Shown one piece after another: positions 32,883-48,500 of a DNA stretch of 64,000 nucleotides (position 1 is the first letter of the stretch; the number at the start of each line of letters is the position of its first letter). The position numbers and the translations under genes were made by a program. Source of the DNA: Reclinomonas americana ATCC 50394 (lineage: Eukaryota > Jakobida > Jakobea > Jakobida); NCBI GenBank assembly GCA_048213135.1, contig PS015222.1, positions 31,816 to 95,815 on the forward strand, given 5' to 3'. The notes below the pieces were generated by a model that had not been told where the DNA came from, searched no databases, and saw only the letters and a program-made list of their open reading frames with translations.

Positions 32883-35800
32883 TCACTTGCGATTGCTCGG
32901 TGGTCTGGTGCCGTCGCGCACCGCGCCAAAGCTCTTCACAATGGCGTGGACGTCGGGGTGGCTGCCGCTTGCCTCATCGGCGTCACCCTCGCCGCTTCCA
33001 GGGGAGCTTCCGGAGCCGCTTGCCCCACTTGCAGTTTGCACTGCGCGCGCGCGGAGCGCACGTATCTCATGAGAAACACTGAAATGCAACGGGCGACGGG
33101 GTGGCAAAAACGCAACTGAGGTTGAAATCAAACGCAGTTCGATCGTACCGCACGCACGGGTCCCAGTCGTAGCTCGCATACTGCACCTTGAACTTGTTCT
33201 GCTCGATCAAATGTCTGTCCAGAGCATTCTGCAGCGCAATCGACTGCGCCAGTGTCATGTACGGCAACAGCTTGCGCAGCAGTTCGATGTCGCTGCCGCC
33301 AAAGTCACCGCGATAGGTCGAAAACACCGCCGGCAATGTGACCTGCAAAATCGGCATGAGTGGCGAGTCTCGCATATGACACGCAATTCTCTCATCTCGC
33401 ACGAAACGAGGCGGCGTTCCTGATCCAGAATCGCATCCTTGGCGATGAATTCGGAGCACACGCGGCGGAACGACACGTCGTAGGTGTCCCATCTGCGTGA
33501 TGATGGAAGGAGAGTTAGTTGAGCACTGTCAAACGGGGTGGGATTGGCTTGGCTAGCTGATTCACCTGAGGATGGACACGGCAGGACTCGACACCGAGCA
33601 GGTGGACAGACAGCAGACGAGCAGTGGACTGGGATTCCGCAGGCGCAGCTCGCGAGCCTTGTCGCGCTTGGAAAAGTACGTCTTGCCCATTCCGTGAGGA
33701 CGGTTGCGGTCGCCTGTCACACGAGAATGAGAGCACAGCAACAAAAGGCCGCAGGAGATAGAACAGACAACCCACCTCGCAAAATGCCATGCTGAATGTC
33801 GTCTAGTGACAGAACAAACTCGCCGACCTTGTACTTGGTGTTGGCAAAGAATGTCTTGCGTGCCGATCCTCGCTTGGGATACCCGTGCAGTAATATACCG
33901 TGCAACATCTGCACGCGGAAGTGAGGAAGCGCGTCATCAGCGGAGAACGGGGCTGGTGGATGATGGAGTGAAACGCAACAAGCAGATTGTACAGGTTGAC
34001 AAAGAAGGCGATGTAGCGCGGTTCGTTCTGTATAATCGAGCGTGGATCCACCTGCGCACGACAGTCACACATCCACATATCGCATCGGCTGCAAGACAGG
34101 GGCGCCACTCACCAGTCGCAACCGTGCACTCATTTGTTCGGCAACTGAAAAGTCGTGAGAGCGGGCAATGGAGCGCAGCTTGGTCTCGAGTGCCTCGCCA
34201 ACATAGGTGCTGTTGACATTGACTGCACACGGGGGGGTGAGACTCACATGACAGATACACTGGCGCGCACAATGTACGCACAGCGATTGAGTACGTCGAC
34301 CATACTGGTCAGTGCCTCGTCCACCACTCGATTCGGATCAAACACCATGGTCGACGATGTCGATGTTGGAAGCGGACCAAAGTTCAGTGCCCGATTCTCC
34401 GACATGTTCTGCGAAACGTGTTGTGTTTGTGTGAGAGACACGAAAGATGACAACGACCGCGATCAATGCAGCCACAGACAGCACCTGGTACTCGGTGTTG
34501 ACCAGCGCCAAATCCTCGTTGTGTTGCAACAGCGATGCCTGTGCACCAGTGAGCGAGTGCGGACGTGGTCGGCGGCGAGAGTCTACGCACCCTGGGGTCG
34601 ACAAACCGCAGTCCACGAAGTGCCTGTGACAGCAGTACTGAGTTGGCGGCGTCGTCCACCAGAACACATGATGCCGCCACATCTTCCGGCTGTACACGAG
34701 CGAGCGCACAGTTGAAAACGACCTTTCGCAAACAAGAATTGCAAAAGTACGATACAAACCTCTCTTCTGGAAAACTCGCGGACGATGCGATGCGCCTGAA
34801 TCAACTCACTGGAGACGCACGATTGTAAGGACGGACGCGTACTGGAGTAGGGGACGGGAGTAGCAATTAAAGCGCACTTGAAGAATTCCAGCACCATGTC
34901 GCGGTCCGTCCACACCACAAACGACACTCCACCAGCCGCGCTCGTAAACTCACCCTCCACGCCGAACACACGAATGCACGGGAGACCTTGCATCACCCAT
35001 GTTGACGTGAGCAAAAAAGGAAGAGATTCTAAGGATATACAGAGACGACGTATCACGTTGCCACACCAGGTGGAATGAGGTAGATGAGGTTGAACTTGTA
35101 GGCCTGCAGCAGGATGTCGAATCTGGCGATCTCGCTAAACTCGGAGAAGCCAAAGAGCACGCGCTGATTCGTGAAGACCAGCCGACCCATGCTGCCGCTC
35201 GAATTCGACACGAGTGATGAGACGTACACCACAAACTCGTTGCGCTCTGTCGTGGAAAGCACGAGCGTCAACACACACGGCGAATTTGTGAAACAAAATT
35301 GTCCATCAACAAAGGCACTCACGCATGTGGAAGCGCGGCATATACGAGTTGCAGTTCTTGCGGATCTTGTCCAGGTTTTGCAGGAAAGCGCGCACTCCCG
35401 ACACTGTCACGAGATGCGTGCGGTGGTCCAACAACGCGTTGTACAACCTTGAGGTGACATGCGTGAGTGGGCAACCATCCATCCGTCATCTTCACACGAA
35501 GCAGACATACCGACGAGCAGATGCCGTGGTCGACACGAGCGCATGGTCGGTGCACAAAACCATAAACTCTTGCTCCGGTAGCGTCTGCGTACTGGGGAAG
35601 ATGGAGAGGGCATTCAACATGGCGCGCGGGTTGCAGTGACCGCCGGTTGTCGCGGCCGGCACATCGTACTCGACGGCCAGCCAACTGCCCATGGTCTCCA
35701 CCAGCAACTCCGGCGGGCCTAACGAGAAACAGCGAGTACATCAGCAGACTTTTCGCGCAGTGCGCCACTCAACGGCACACGCGTAACTTCGCAGCATGCG

Positions 35801-38800
35801 GTCGGCAATGAGCTTGATTTCGGGGTCCATGGTATGCGTGAACTGCAGCTGGTCCGGTGGTAGCAAGACCAAGCAGTGCTCGACCAACGCAAGTACCACT
35901 TGTTCCGAGATAATTCTGCGCCACACAAGAGTGAGCGGGCTAGCCACCAATGGAGAGCAGCACGCGGCGAAACGCCACACTGCGCACTCGCCTCTCGGTT
36001 CGATTCAAGTCCAGGAAGATGTTCAAGTCTTGCAGTGCCTTCATGTGCTGCTGCATACGTCGGTACACAGAGCATCGCATCACGAGCACGCTGCAGAGCA
36101 CGCGCTGCAACCAAAAAAGAATGACGTTATTCAGCGTGACAGGCGGTCGTGGGAAGCTGCCGTACACAGCACTGCACACACCGCAGGGGCCGAGCCAGAG
36201 ATCACGTCTGACAAGCGACCGAGGAGCAACTGGTACTCGGGTCGAGGCACACGACTCGAGTGGAACGGATGCGACATGGTCTGGTATGACTCGACTTCAG
36301 TGCGCCGACGTGCGTCCGAATCCACCTCCAAGTCGCTGGTGCTCCTCTCCACTGCGCGCACAATGAATTTGAGTGGCCACAAAAACGAAAGCAGACGTCA
36401 CGCGCACGCAGAAGGCACCCACCACGCAAGTCTGAGAGTGCGGGTCGCTGGAAACACGGTTCACAAACAATGGCGACGCGCGGATAGCTCTCCGGCTGCT
36501 CATCATTGGCGGTGATGCTGCGACAGTGAGGGACATCCACAGTGAGTGCCAGCGGCTGCAAGTGCAATGTGGATCAACGCAACGCCAGGTACTGCGTCCG
36601 GCGCAAGTAGGTGGACGCCTCACTCCGGTGCAGCGTCACATTGCGGCAGTAGTCGTTGAAAAAGTGCATGAACAGAGCCTCGCTGCACTGCCGCACGACC
36701 CAGTCGTCAAACATCATTGTCGACACGAATTCCACGTAGAATCGCTGCATGGTAAACATGAGCAAATGGGAGACGTGAGGCAGAGGGTGGCGCCACGAAA
36801 CCTTGTTGTGCTCCAGCTGAAAGTCCAAGAACATGTCAGAGAAGAAGCGGTGAGACTCCTTGTCCAGCGTTCGTTGATAGCTGTGCATCACGTTGGCGAA
36901 AAAGTTGCAAAACACAAGCTGGATCTCGCGGTCGAGCACCGGTGCCATCGGCGACATCTGTGTCACCGTCGCAGCAGCGTGAGGTCGACACAAGCGTACA
37001 TACCATTAACGCAAGTGCGACAGAGACGAACAAACGATGAGGCTCCGTCGAAACAGAACAGAATGTTGGAATCGTGCAGCCGATCAAACTCCTCCAGCGA
37101 CGGCGTGAGAATCTGCTTGAGATCCATGCGCAGCGACCGACCTGCACCAGCAACGCATGAGATTTGATTGCATCTCTCCACTACCTTGCACAGACACTCA
37201 CAATGCGGCTCAGGGAGAGGTGGCAACTGGCCATTGTCGATCACCGAGTTGCCGTCGAGATCCACAATCACCAAGCGCAACTGAGAAGGAGCGAGCGAGC
37301 AAGCAAATCAGTACTCCACAACCTGCGGCAAACAAACAAAGGCACATGCAGAGAGAAACCAACCTCGGCACTCTCCACTTCAATCAGCTCCTGCAGGAAC
37401 TTGTACTCCTCCTCGAACTCATTGCAGATGCCCATAAACACAGGCACGGGCGATTGCATGTACTCGCGCATACTCGGTGGCAGCAGCGGCATGTACGGAT
37501 TGACCCAGCGGAACGGGTAGATCAGACACCGAAGCGCATCCATGACCATGGTCAGCAGGGCACTGGGCGCACGCAGAAAAAAATGTCAGACGGTGGACAC
37601 TCACGCAATGGTAATACGCATGCGAAACCAACACGAACCGATTCTTGCTGACCACTGCCACGTGCCGTTCGAGAAGGAGGGCGTTGATGATGATCAGAAT
37701 GTTGGAGACATCGAGTGAGTAGAAAAGCGGCGCCAGCGGGACCTGTGCGGCGTCATGCAACGAGTGAAACACTGAACGCTGGTGAACTTCCAACGATGCG
37801 CCCTCTCACCGGCGGCTTCATCAAGTCCAATTGCTCGTCGCATGGAATGCGCACGCGACGATCGGCCGCCCCGATGATGACCTCAACGTCGACATCGGGC
37901 AGCACCTTTGATAGCACGACCTGATCGCACAAGTAGCCGATGAACTGTGGCAGCGTGTCGATGGAGTGCGGCTCAGGAAGAGAATCCGCCTCAATCCTTG
38001 CCGACGGCTCGCCATTGCTCCTGCCCGCGCCGTCGAACGACTCGGACAGGTCGCCATCGTCAAACGAGCCGAGATCGCGCACAGTCGCATCGGTGGTCGA
38101 CGGCGTCAGCAGCGGGAAGCTGGTGAACAGGGGCGACATGGGGGATGCGCACGTTGCCTGGAGCATCTGCGCGAGACACGAAACAGACTTGCGGTCAGCC
38201 GCAGTCGCCAGCCAGATTGCAGAGCGAGAGCATCACGCACCAACTCTCGCATGGTGGGCTCGATGTAGTCGGCCCACACGTGGAGCGAGATCTCGCGGAA
38301 CACGCGATACATCGGCAGCTTGGACACAAACACCAGACACACCGGCACAAAAGCGCGCACAACTGTGGGCGCTCGGACGGCACGTGGAGCAAACGGTCGC
38401 TTTTTCACGCTGGACTTGCTCGCACCGGCAGCGTCGCCGCCACCACTGCTGCCCGACGCAGCATCGTCTTCCTCCACGAGGGCGGCTGTGCGATCCACAA
38501 GAGCACACCATTCGTCAGCTCACGCTGACACATGGGCAAATTCGAAACCCACAGCACCTTCATGAAAGATCACACCGGACCCCGAGGCCCCGTGCGCAGA
38601 CTGCGGTGCAAACAGATCCGTGGGCGGAATAAGCAAGTAACCGGGTGTCTCGTCGCCATTGATGGAGTCGTCGCTGGCAATGTCGACCGAGCTGTTCGGC
38701 TCGTCGTCGCTGCCGTAGCCCGAGTGGCCAGAGTTGTGTCGGAATGCGGCAGCCACCACTCGCTCTGTGCCCTCGCGCGTGGCACTGACCAGTGCACCAG

Positions 38801-40131
38801 CCGTGGTCATCATGGCTGCGGTGGCCACGGCACTGCTTCGCGGCTGTTGCAGCAGCTCTGGAACGGGTTCCTCCACTAAGAGGAATCACACAAATGCATT
38901 CAGCGGCATGCCAAATACGGAGAATATGAGCACATGCAGCCATGCTCAACTGTCGTCGTCCTCCATGGGCGGTAGTGCGACCGACCGCAACGCAAAGTAC
39001 TCGAGTGCATACGCAAACAACTCGCGCTTCTTGTCGTCGGTCAACACAAAGTGGAAGAAGTTGGGTGGCGGCGCCTGCTTGACCGTCGGCAGCCGAAAGA
39101 GCAGCGGATGCGGATCGAAACCCTCGATTGTGTCATCCCACGCCGGCACTGCACGAGTGTGAGTACGCAGCACCACCGTTGTCGTTTGTAATCACAGCGA
39201 GTATGAGAAAAAGTACGAAACGCGAACTGGGCATACTGGTCGCCTGCGATTCACCCACACTCGACGACGCCGCGCCGCCAGCTGTACCCGGCCCCGGCTC
39301 GCCGCTGCCTCCCGACCCCACGCCCTCGGATCCATCCTGTGGTGGCCCGATCGAATCCAACGCACTCAGCCTGTCATCCTCCTCGGCCTCACCGTCCTCT
39401 CGCTCTCGCCGACCGCGTCGCCCGCGTGCGCGCGACAGCGGAGTGTCTTCCGGCGCATCACCGGCACCAGCACCCTCATCGTCGTCGTCCTCATCGTTAC
39501 CGGCACCCGGTGGACAGCCGTACAGCACAATCGGCGAGTACTGCGAATGAGTGAACTGCACGATGACGGAGTTACAAACGAATCATCAGTGAGCGTGAGT
39601 GAGTGAGTGTGCTGCTCTCTCTCTCTGACGCACACACACATACGCTCCACTCACCAAGTGCAACTCATTGACAAAGGGCTCGGCGCGCTTGTCGACGGGG
39701 TACACGTCCACCAATTCGCAGCGCGAGGCCTGCGGTGGTGCATCAATGTGCGGGAGAATTTGATCAGTGCCATGACACTTGTGGCGCTCATGAGCGAGCA
39801 CGTGGTGCGTTTGTGTGTGTGAGAGAGAGCGTAAAGGGTGGCACACGCAACAAAGAGAGTGGGTGGAGCGCCCTGCGCCTTTTTCAGTTTGCTCTCCACA
39901 ACTCCGGCTGGTGGTGGACCGACCACCACGGCCAAGTCGCACAGAAAGATGGCGGGCTCGTCGAGCAGCTTCATCTCTCGTACTCTGCCTCACGCGCACG
40001 TGGGTGACAGGAAGAGGCAGGAGGAGAGTTGCGGCGTCTCTGACGGCCGTGAATTGGAAGATCTTGACGACGTGACGTTCGGCTGCGGAGAGGACGACAT
40101 GGTGATAGACAGCAGTGGACGTCAAAGCCAT
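32883..40131 (-). CDS. Large DENN - GRAM - DUF547 protein
   Basis: DENN domains are exchange factors for Rab GTPases. The proposed start is the ATG at 40131 (MALTSTAVYHHVVLSAAERH). uDENN parts are VQFTHSQYSPIVLYG and VPVCLVFVSKLPMYRVFREI. The cDENN core has DVSNILIIINALLLERHVAV and CLIYPFRWVNPYMPLLPPSM, then SPVPVFMGICNEFEEEYKFL. dDENN exons include VFCNFFANVMHSYQRTLDKE. A GRAM/PH-like segment lies at about 35050-35330 (MGRLVFTNQRVLFGFSEFSE). The C-terminal DUF547 domain covers about 33150-34100: NEPRYIAFFVNLYNLLVAFH, SLDDIQHGILRG, FSTYRGDFGGSDIELLRKLL. A Gly/Ser-rich tail ends at 32883. No gene boundary is evident across 7.2 kb and some 25-30 short introns. The start overlaps the WD40 gene's stop by 10 nt, and the two may be one gene. 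Confidence 0.72.
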
Positions 40132-41758
40132 CTATTCCCGGCATGGCCATCATCATCGTCATCATCATCATCATCATCATCATCATCGGCATCTGAGCTG
40201 TCACCACCGTCGTCGCCGTCGTCGGCTTGCACTTGTCGACGCTGTTCGTGAAGTGCTTGCAGACGGCGTTGTCGTCGCAGCAAGCTGGTCTGCTCGAGGG
40301 CCACATGGACGGCCAGCGCGGCCAGTGAGGGGGCGGTGGAGGCAGTCGCCAGTACCTCCAGCGCCGCAGACAACAACTGAACCTCCTTGCGCAGTGCCAC
40401 TGCAAAACAGGCGTGGTGGGTAGATCACTTTGACAATCTCGTGTCCTTCAGAGCACGCACTCACCGGTGCGGTTGGCCAGCATGTGGATACTGGAACCGG
40501 CAGCCACCGCCAACCACGCTCCCCCATCGCCACTCCAGGCCACACTCAGCACTCCGACGTCGTAGCGCGTGGGAGCAGCGAATTCCACATTCTTCCAGCG
40601 ATGGGTGTCTCCCACTGCTTTGGCTCGCACCTCCTGCCACACCTGCACGCGACAGTCCTGCGTGCCGACAGCCAAGAACAGACTCATTACGGTGGCGTCG
40701 AGGTCGCGCTGCGCGTCTCCATCATGCACATCTGCGTCGACTTCTGCGCACACAAAGGCCACGTCCTCGGGCTCCTCATGCAGTCGCAGCCGTGAGACGG
40801 CTTGCGTGTCAAACGGAGCCGCACCCAGCGCCTCACATGAATTGTCCAGCAAGCACACCGAGTGGTCGCCACCCACGGCCAACCACTGCGTATCGGGCGA
40901 GAAATCGCAGCCCCACGAGAACAGCGTGAAGAGGTGTATCGCTCGCACACACACAAGTGTCTCCGAGTCCCACACATGCACCGAGCTTTGCTCCGACGTG
41001 GAACACAACCAGTGCCCATCAGGCGAGTAGCGCACTCGATACACGGGTCGCCCTTCATGTGCATTCGCCACCACACGAGTCTGCTGGAGACGACAGGGAG
41101 TGTCGACCAGCGCAAAGGTCCGCAACGAGCCGTCGTGCGATCCCGACGCCACCTCCGCCCGCCGTCGCGACACATCCAGTCCACAGATACGATTCGAGGC
41201 CTCGGTCGCGTCATCGACTTGCTGCAGTAACTCGTGCTGACCGCGCTGCACATCCACCTTCCACACATAGACTGACGGCACAAAGGATGGTGGTCAATGC
41301 ATCGACGATCGCAGCAGCAGCAAGTGCAGCAGCGCAACTCGATCCGCTCATCGAGCTGGCCAGTAATGTGCACTCATCGACCCACACCACCGCAAACATG
41401 TAGTTGCTGCCGTCTGGCGGGTGCACACACAGCAGCTGCGCCGACTCAACTTGCCTTCAAGTGTGAGCGTGTGTGTGAGAGAGACTGACGAGGAGAGGAC
41501 TCACCATCACTCTCCTGCAACGCGTCTCCACTCAGAGAGTGCACAAACACACCACCACCCGAGGTGCACGAGGCCAACACGTACACAGGAGACGATGATT
41601 GTGGTGCAAAGGCGACACAGCTGCATGCATTTTTCACCTGTCAGTGACAACTGCATGCATCTCTCCACGCGACATGCGCGTGCAACGCACCGAATGCGAC
41701 AGTTGGTATCCACAGCCGAGAGATCAAGTGCACCGCGTGACTCCAGCGCCAGCGACAT
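40122..41758 (-). CDS. WD40-repeat protein
   Basis: The likely start is the ATG at 41758 (MSLALESRGALDLSAVDTNC); upstream in-frame ATGs would overlap the divergent gene. WD-like blades include VYVLASCTSGGGVFVHSLSG, NYMFAVVWVDECTLLASSMS, SVYVWKVDVQRGQ, RAEVASGSHDGSLRTFALVD, PVYRVRYSPDGHWLCSTSEQ, SSVHVWDSETLVC, WGCDFSPDTQWLAVGGDHSV, LFLAVGTQDCRVQVWQEV and VLSVAWSGDGGAWLAVAAGS. A short helical end (LLRRQRRLQALHEQRRQ) and an Asp run encoded by GAT/GAC repeats lead to a stop at 40122. It is probably a seven-bladed scaffold. The function is unknown. An alternative intron (40132-40232) would splice it in frame into the DENN ORF. Confidence 0.75.
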
Positions 41759-41814
41759 CGCAGTGAAGAGACAGAATCCATTGATCCGCCGGCCATCTTC
41801 AACAATACAAACGA

Positions 41815-45474
<3,660 letters not shown>

Positions 45475-45572
45475 CAACCCTCCGCAATGAATTCCGAGTA
45501 ACAACAAATGGCACCAATTTAATAACAACAACAAACAAACAGTTCGGTACATGTATGCAGCAGCGCGCACGC

Positions 45573-48500
45573 TTATTCAGCGGCCGGAGTCTCTCTGCCG
45601 GTAGCGGTGCAGTCGTCCTCAAAGTGCACCAGAATCTGCTCGAGGGAGGCCAGGCTCTGGATGACGTTGGGATGCAACTCACGCACATCCTCGCCACGGT
45701 CGTCCGTGCCCATGAAGCCGTCGATGAGTTGCTGCCCGCAGGATTCGAGTTCGCGGAACTCGGCAAGCAGTTTCTCTGCGCGCACATGTTATTTTGAAGT
45801 AACAGTGGGTGGGGTGTGAGGAAGCGCACGCAACTCGACTGGGCGGCAGCCGCAATGGCAGCGCACATGTGCTCGACGGCGTCGGGAATGTTGATCTGGT
45901 CATACAGCAGTGGCGTGTCAGTTCATCACTTGTACAGCACAACTTTTCTTTGCGTATCGTGTACCATGGTGCGCAGAGCCTCCTCCATGACGCGCATACC
46001 GCCACACGAGCCGAGAACATCGCGATACAGAGGTGCTGAGTAGGCATGCTCTGTAAGGTAGAGTTCATGCACGTACAAGAAACTCCATTCCCAACCAACC
46101 TTGTGAAGCCACATGTCGGATAACACTTGCTGCAGCCACCACAATCGCACTTCGCTGCTTGTGCACATCAAGCAGGTGCACGACAGTCTTGATACCGTCT
46201 CGCTCACAGAAAATATCAATGTTGGTGCGCTCTGTGCATGACAATGAGTATCACCGAAGCGAATAGTGTGTACACAAACTAGGAAACACTGACCCTTCTC
46301 TGTCAGGTTTGCCAGAGCGGAGCATGTCATCTCTGCGACTCGATCATCGTGCGCAAAGGCCAGAGCCACACTGAGCAGTGACTCAATGGCGTGGCATGCG
46401 CCAAATCGCCATCGATTCTCCGCCACTGCGTGAGAGACACACACTTGTGAGACTCTCGCCATGATCACGCCTTCTCGGTCGGCCGACGAACCGTGTGTCA
46501 AGTTGGCCAGCACACGGCAGCATGCATGCACAATGCCCACGTGGGACATGTCGCGGGTGAGAATTTCCACCATGAGAGGGACGGCACCGAGCAGACCAGC
46601 GCTGTGCTGATTGCGATCGACTGCGGGCACAGTTCTTTTAGGAAACAGCTGCAAAGATTTGAGTGTCGAGCACACACGCGCGCGCACCTGTACGAGTGCA
46701 GTTGGCCAGCGCACGACACGCACTCTCCACCACGTCGAGAGCATCCGACATGCGATACCGTTGGATAAGGAGGACGAGGAGCTCCACCTGCGTGATTGCA
46801 GTTGGGTGAGCTTTCAGGAAGATCCGTGGAGCACAAGTGTGCGGCTGGTACGCACTCCTCCAAGATTGCCGACGAGTTCCTCGTTTGTCACGTCTGCCAA
46901 CACAATGCAAGTCAGTATCATGGAGAAACAGCAATGATAAGAAGCAATCGACAATATCCCACCGTCGGCCAGCACCATGCACATGGCCCAGCATGCTGTG
47001 GAGGCGACGGCGGAGCAAGTGAGTACATACAGCACACAAGCAGTGAGTCTGCTCCATCATACATACCATGAATCAGCACCGACGGATGACCATGATTGCT
47101 GTGTCGCTGCAGCAAATCAATCAACAGCGCCACTCCTCCGGCCTCGTTCACTCGCTTCCGATTCATGGGATCTGACAGGCGACACGCATTCATAAGTACC
47201 ACTGTCACTGTCGAAGTCTGAGAGATTGAAAAAATAGACGCAACTCCACATGCACACGTTTCCGAGCGCCCAGCACACTTGCGATGTGACATTGTCGTTC
47301 TCCGATGTCAGATGGGCAGCGAGCACTTGCAGCAGTGCATGCACGCCACCGTGGTCACCAAAGACCACACGATTCTTGGCATCTGTGAGAGCGTTGGGTA
47401 AGCACATGAAACGAGACGTAGAGAAGAATAGAGGGCACACGAAACCATTTGCAGTCGTATTGGTCACACACAAACAGGCTTGCTCCATCACTTCGGCATC
47501 GAACTGATGCTTGCACAACACGGTCACCAGAGCAGGCACTCCGTGATGCTGCCGTAAGTGGAGAGATACGTGAGATGACGCAAAGTGAGAACTGAGAAAT
47601 TTGTGGTCTCACAAACCTGTCCAAAGCGACTCTCGTTGTCATCTGTCGTTGCGGCCACTGGTTGAGCATCACAGAACAGACTTGTGTAAAGACAGGGAGC
47701 GTACTAACCATCCTCAATGGCATTGGTGAGTGCCCAACAGCACGCCTTCATCACGGCCGAGTTGGCGAGATGAATCGGGGTCGACAGAACGCGCACCAGC
47801 AGTCGCACGCCATCGTACTGGCCGAAGGCGTGTTGATTCTCCTCTGCACACACACCCAACCCAAGTGAATCGGTGGAACTCACTCGGTACAAAAGTGAAA
47901 CACAAAGCTGCTCACCACTCGTCGTGACATTGGTGATGGCCCAGCAACACTGCTCGACGACGGCATCGGAGCCCACGTAGCGGTCGAGCACTTGCAACAG
48001 ATACGAGACGCCATTGGCGTGTCCAAACGCTTTGCGACAGGCCTCTGTGGCATGCGTGAATAGATGCAGTTAACGGACACGCAGAATAACTCTTTGAACA
48101 CACTCACCGCTTGCCGTCACATTGCGAATAGCCTAGATTGCACAAAAGAGTAAGAACAGGAGCGTGGAAGAACAGAAGGCACGCATCACTATGCACGCAA
48201 CCCAGCAGGCCTGCTCCATCACGTGCTCGCTGCCAATGTGCTCCTGCAGCACACCAACCAGCAGCGGAATGCCACCAAACTGTGCTACCTGCAGCTGGTT
48301 CTCCGCCGCTGTGCGTTGCCCGCCCCTTTCTTGTGAGCCACTATCTGCAGCAAAGTGGCAGAAAGCGCGATCTCCTCTACACGTACAATTGGCAGTGGCA
48401 TTCTTGAGCACCCAACACGCCTCCTCCACCATGCTTGCGTCTGCATGGTGATTGCGGAAAACGTCGACAAGGACCTGCAGCCGACGGTGTTAAAATCGCG

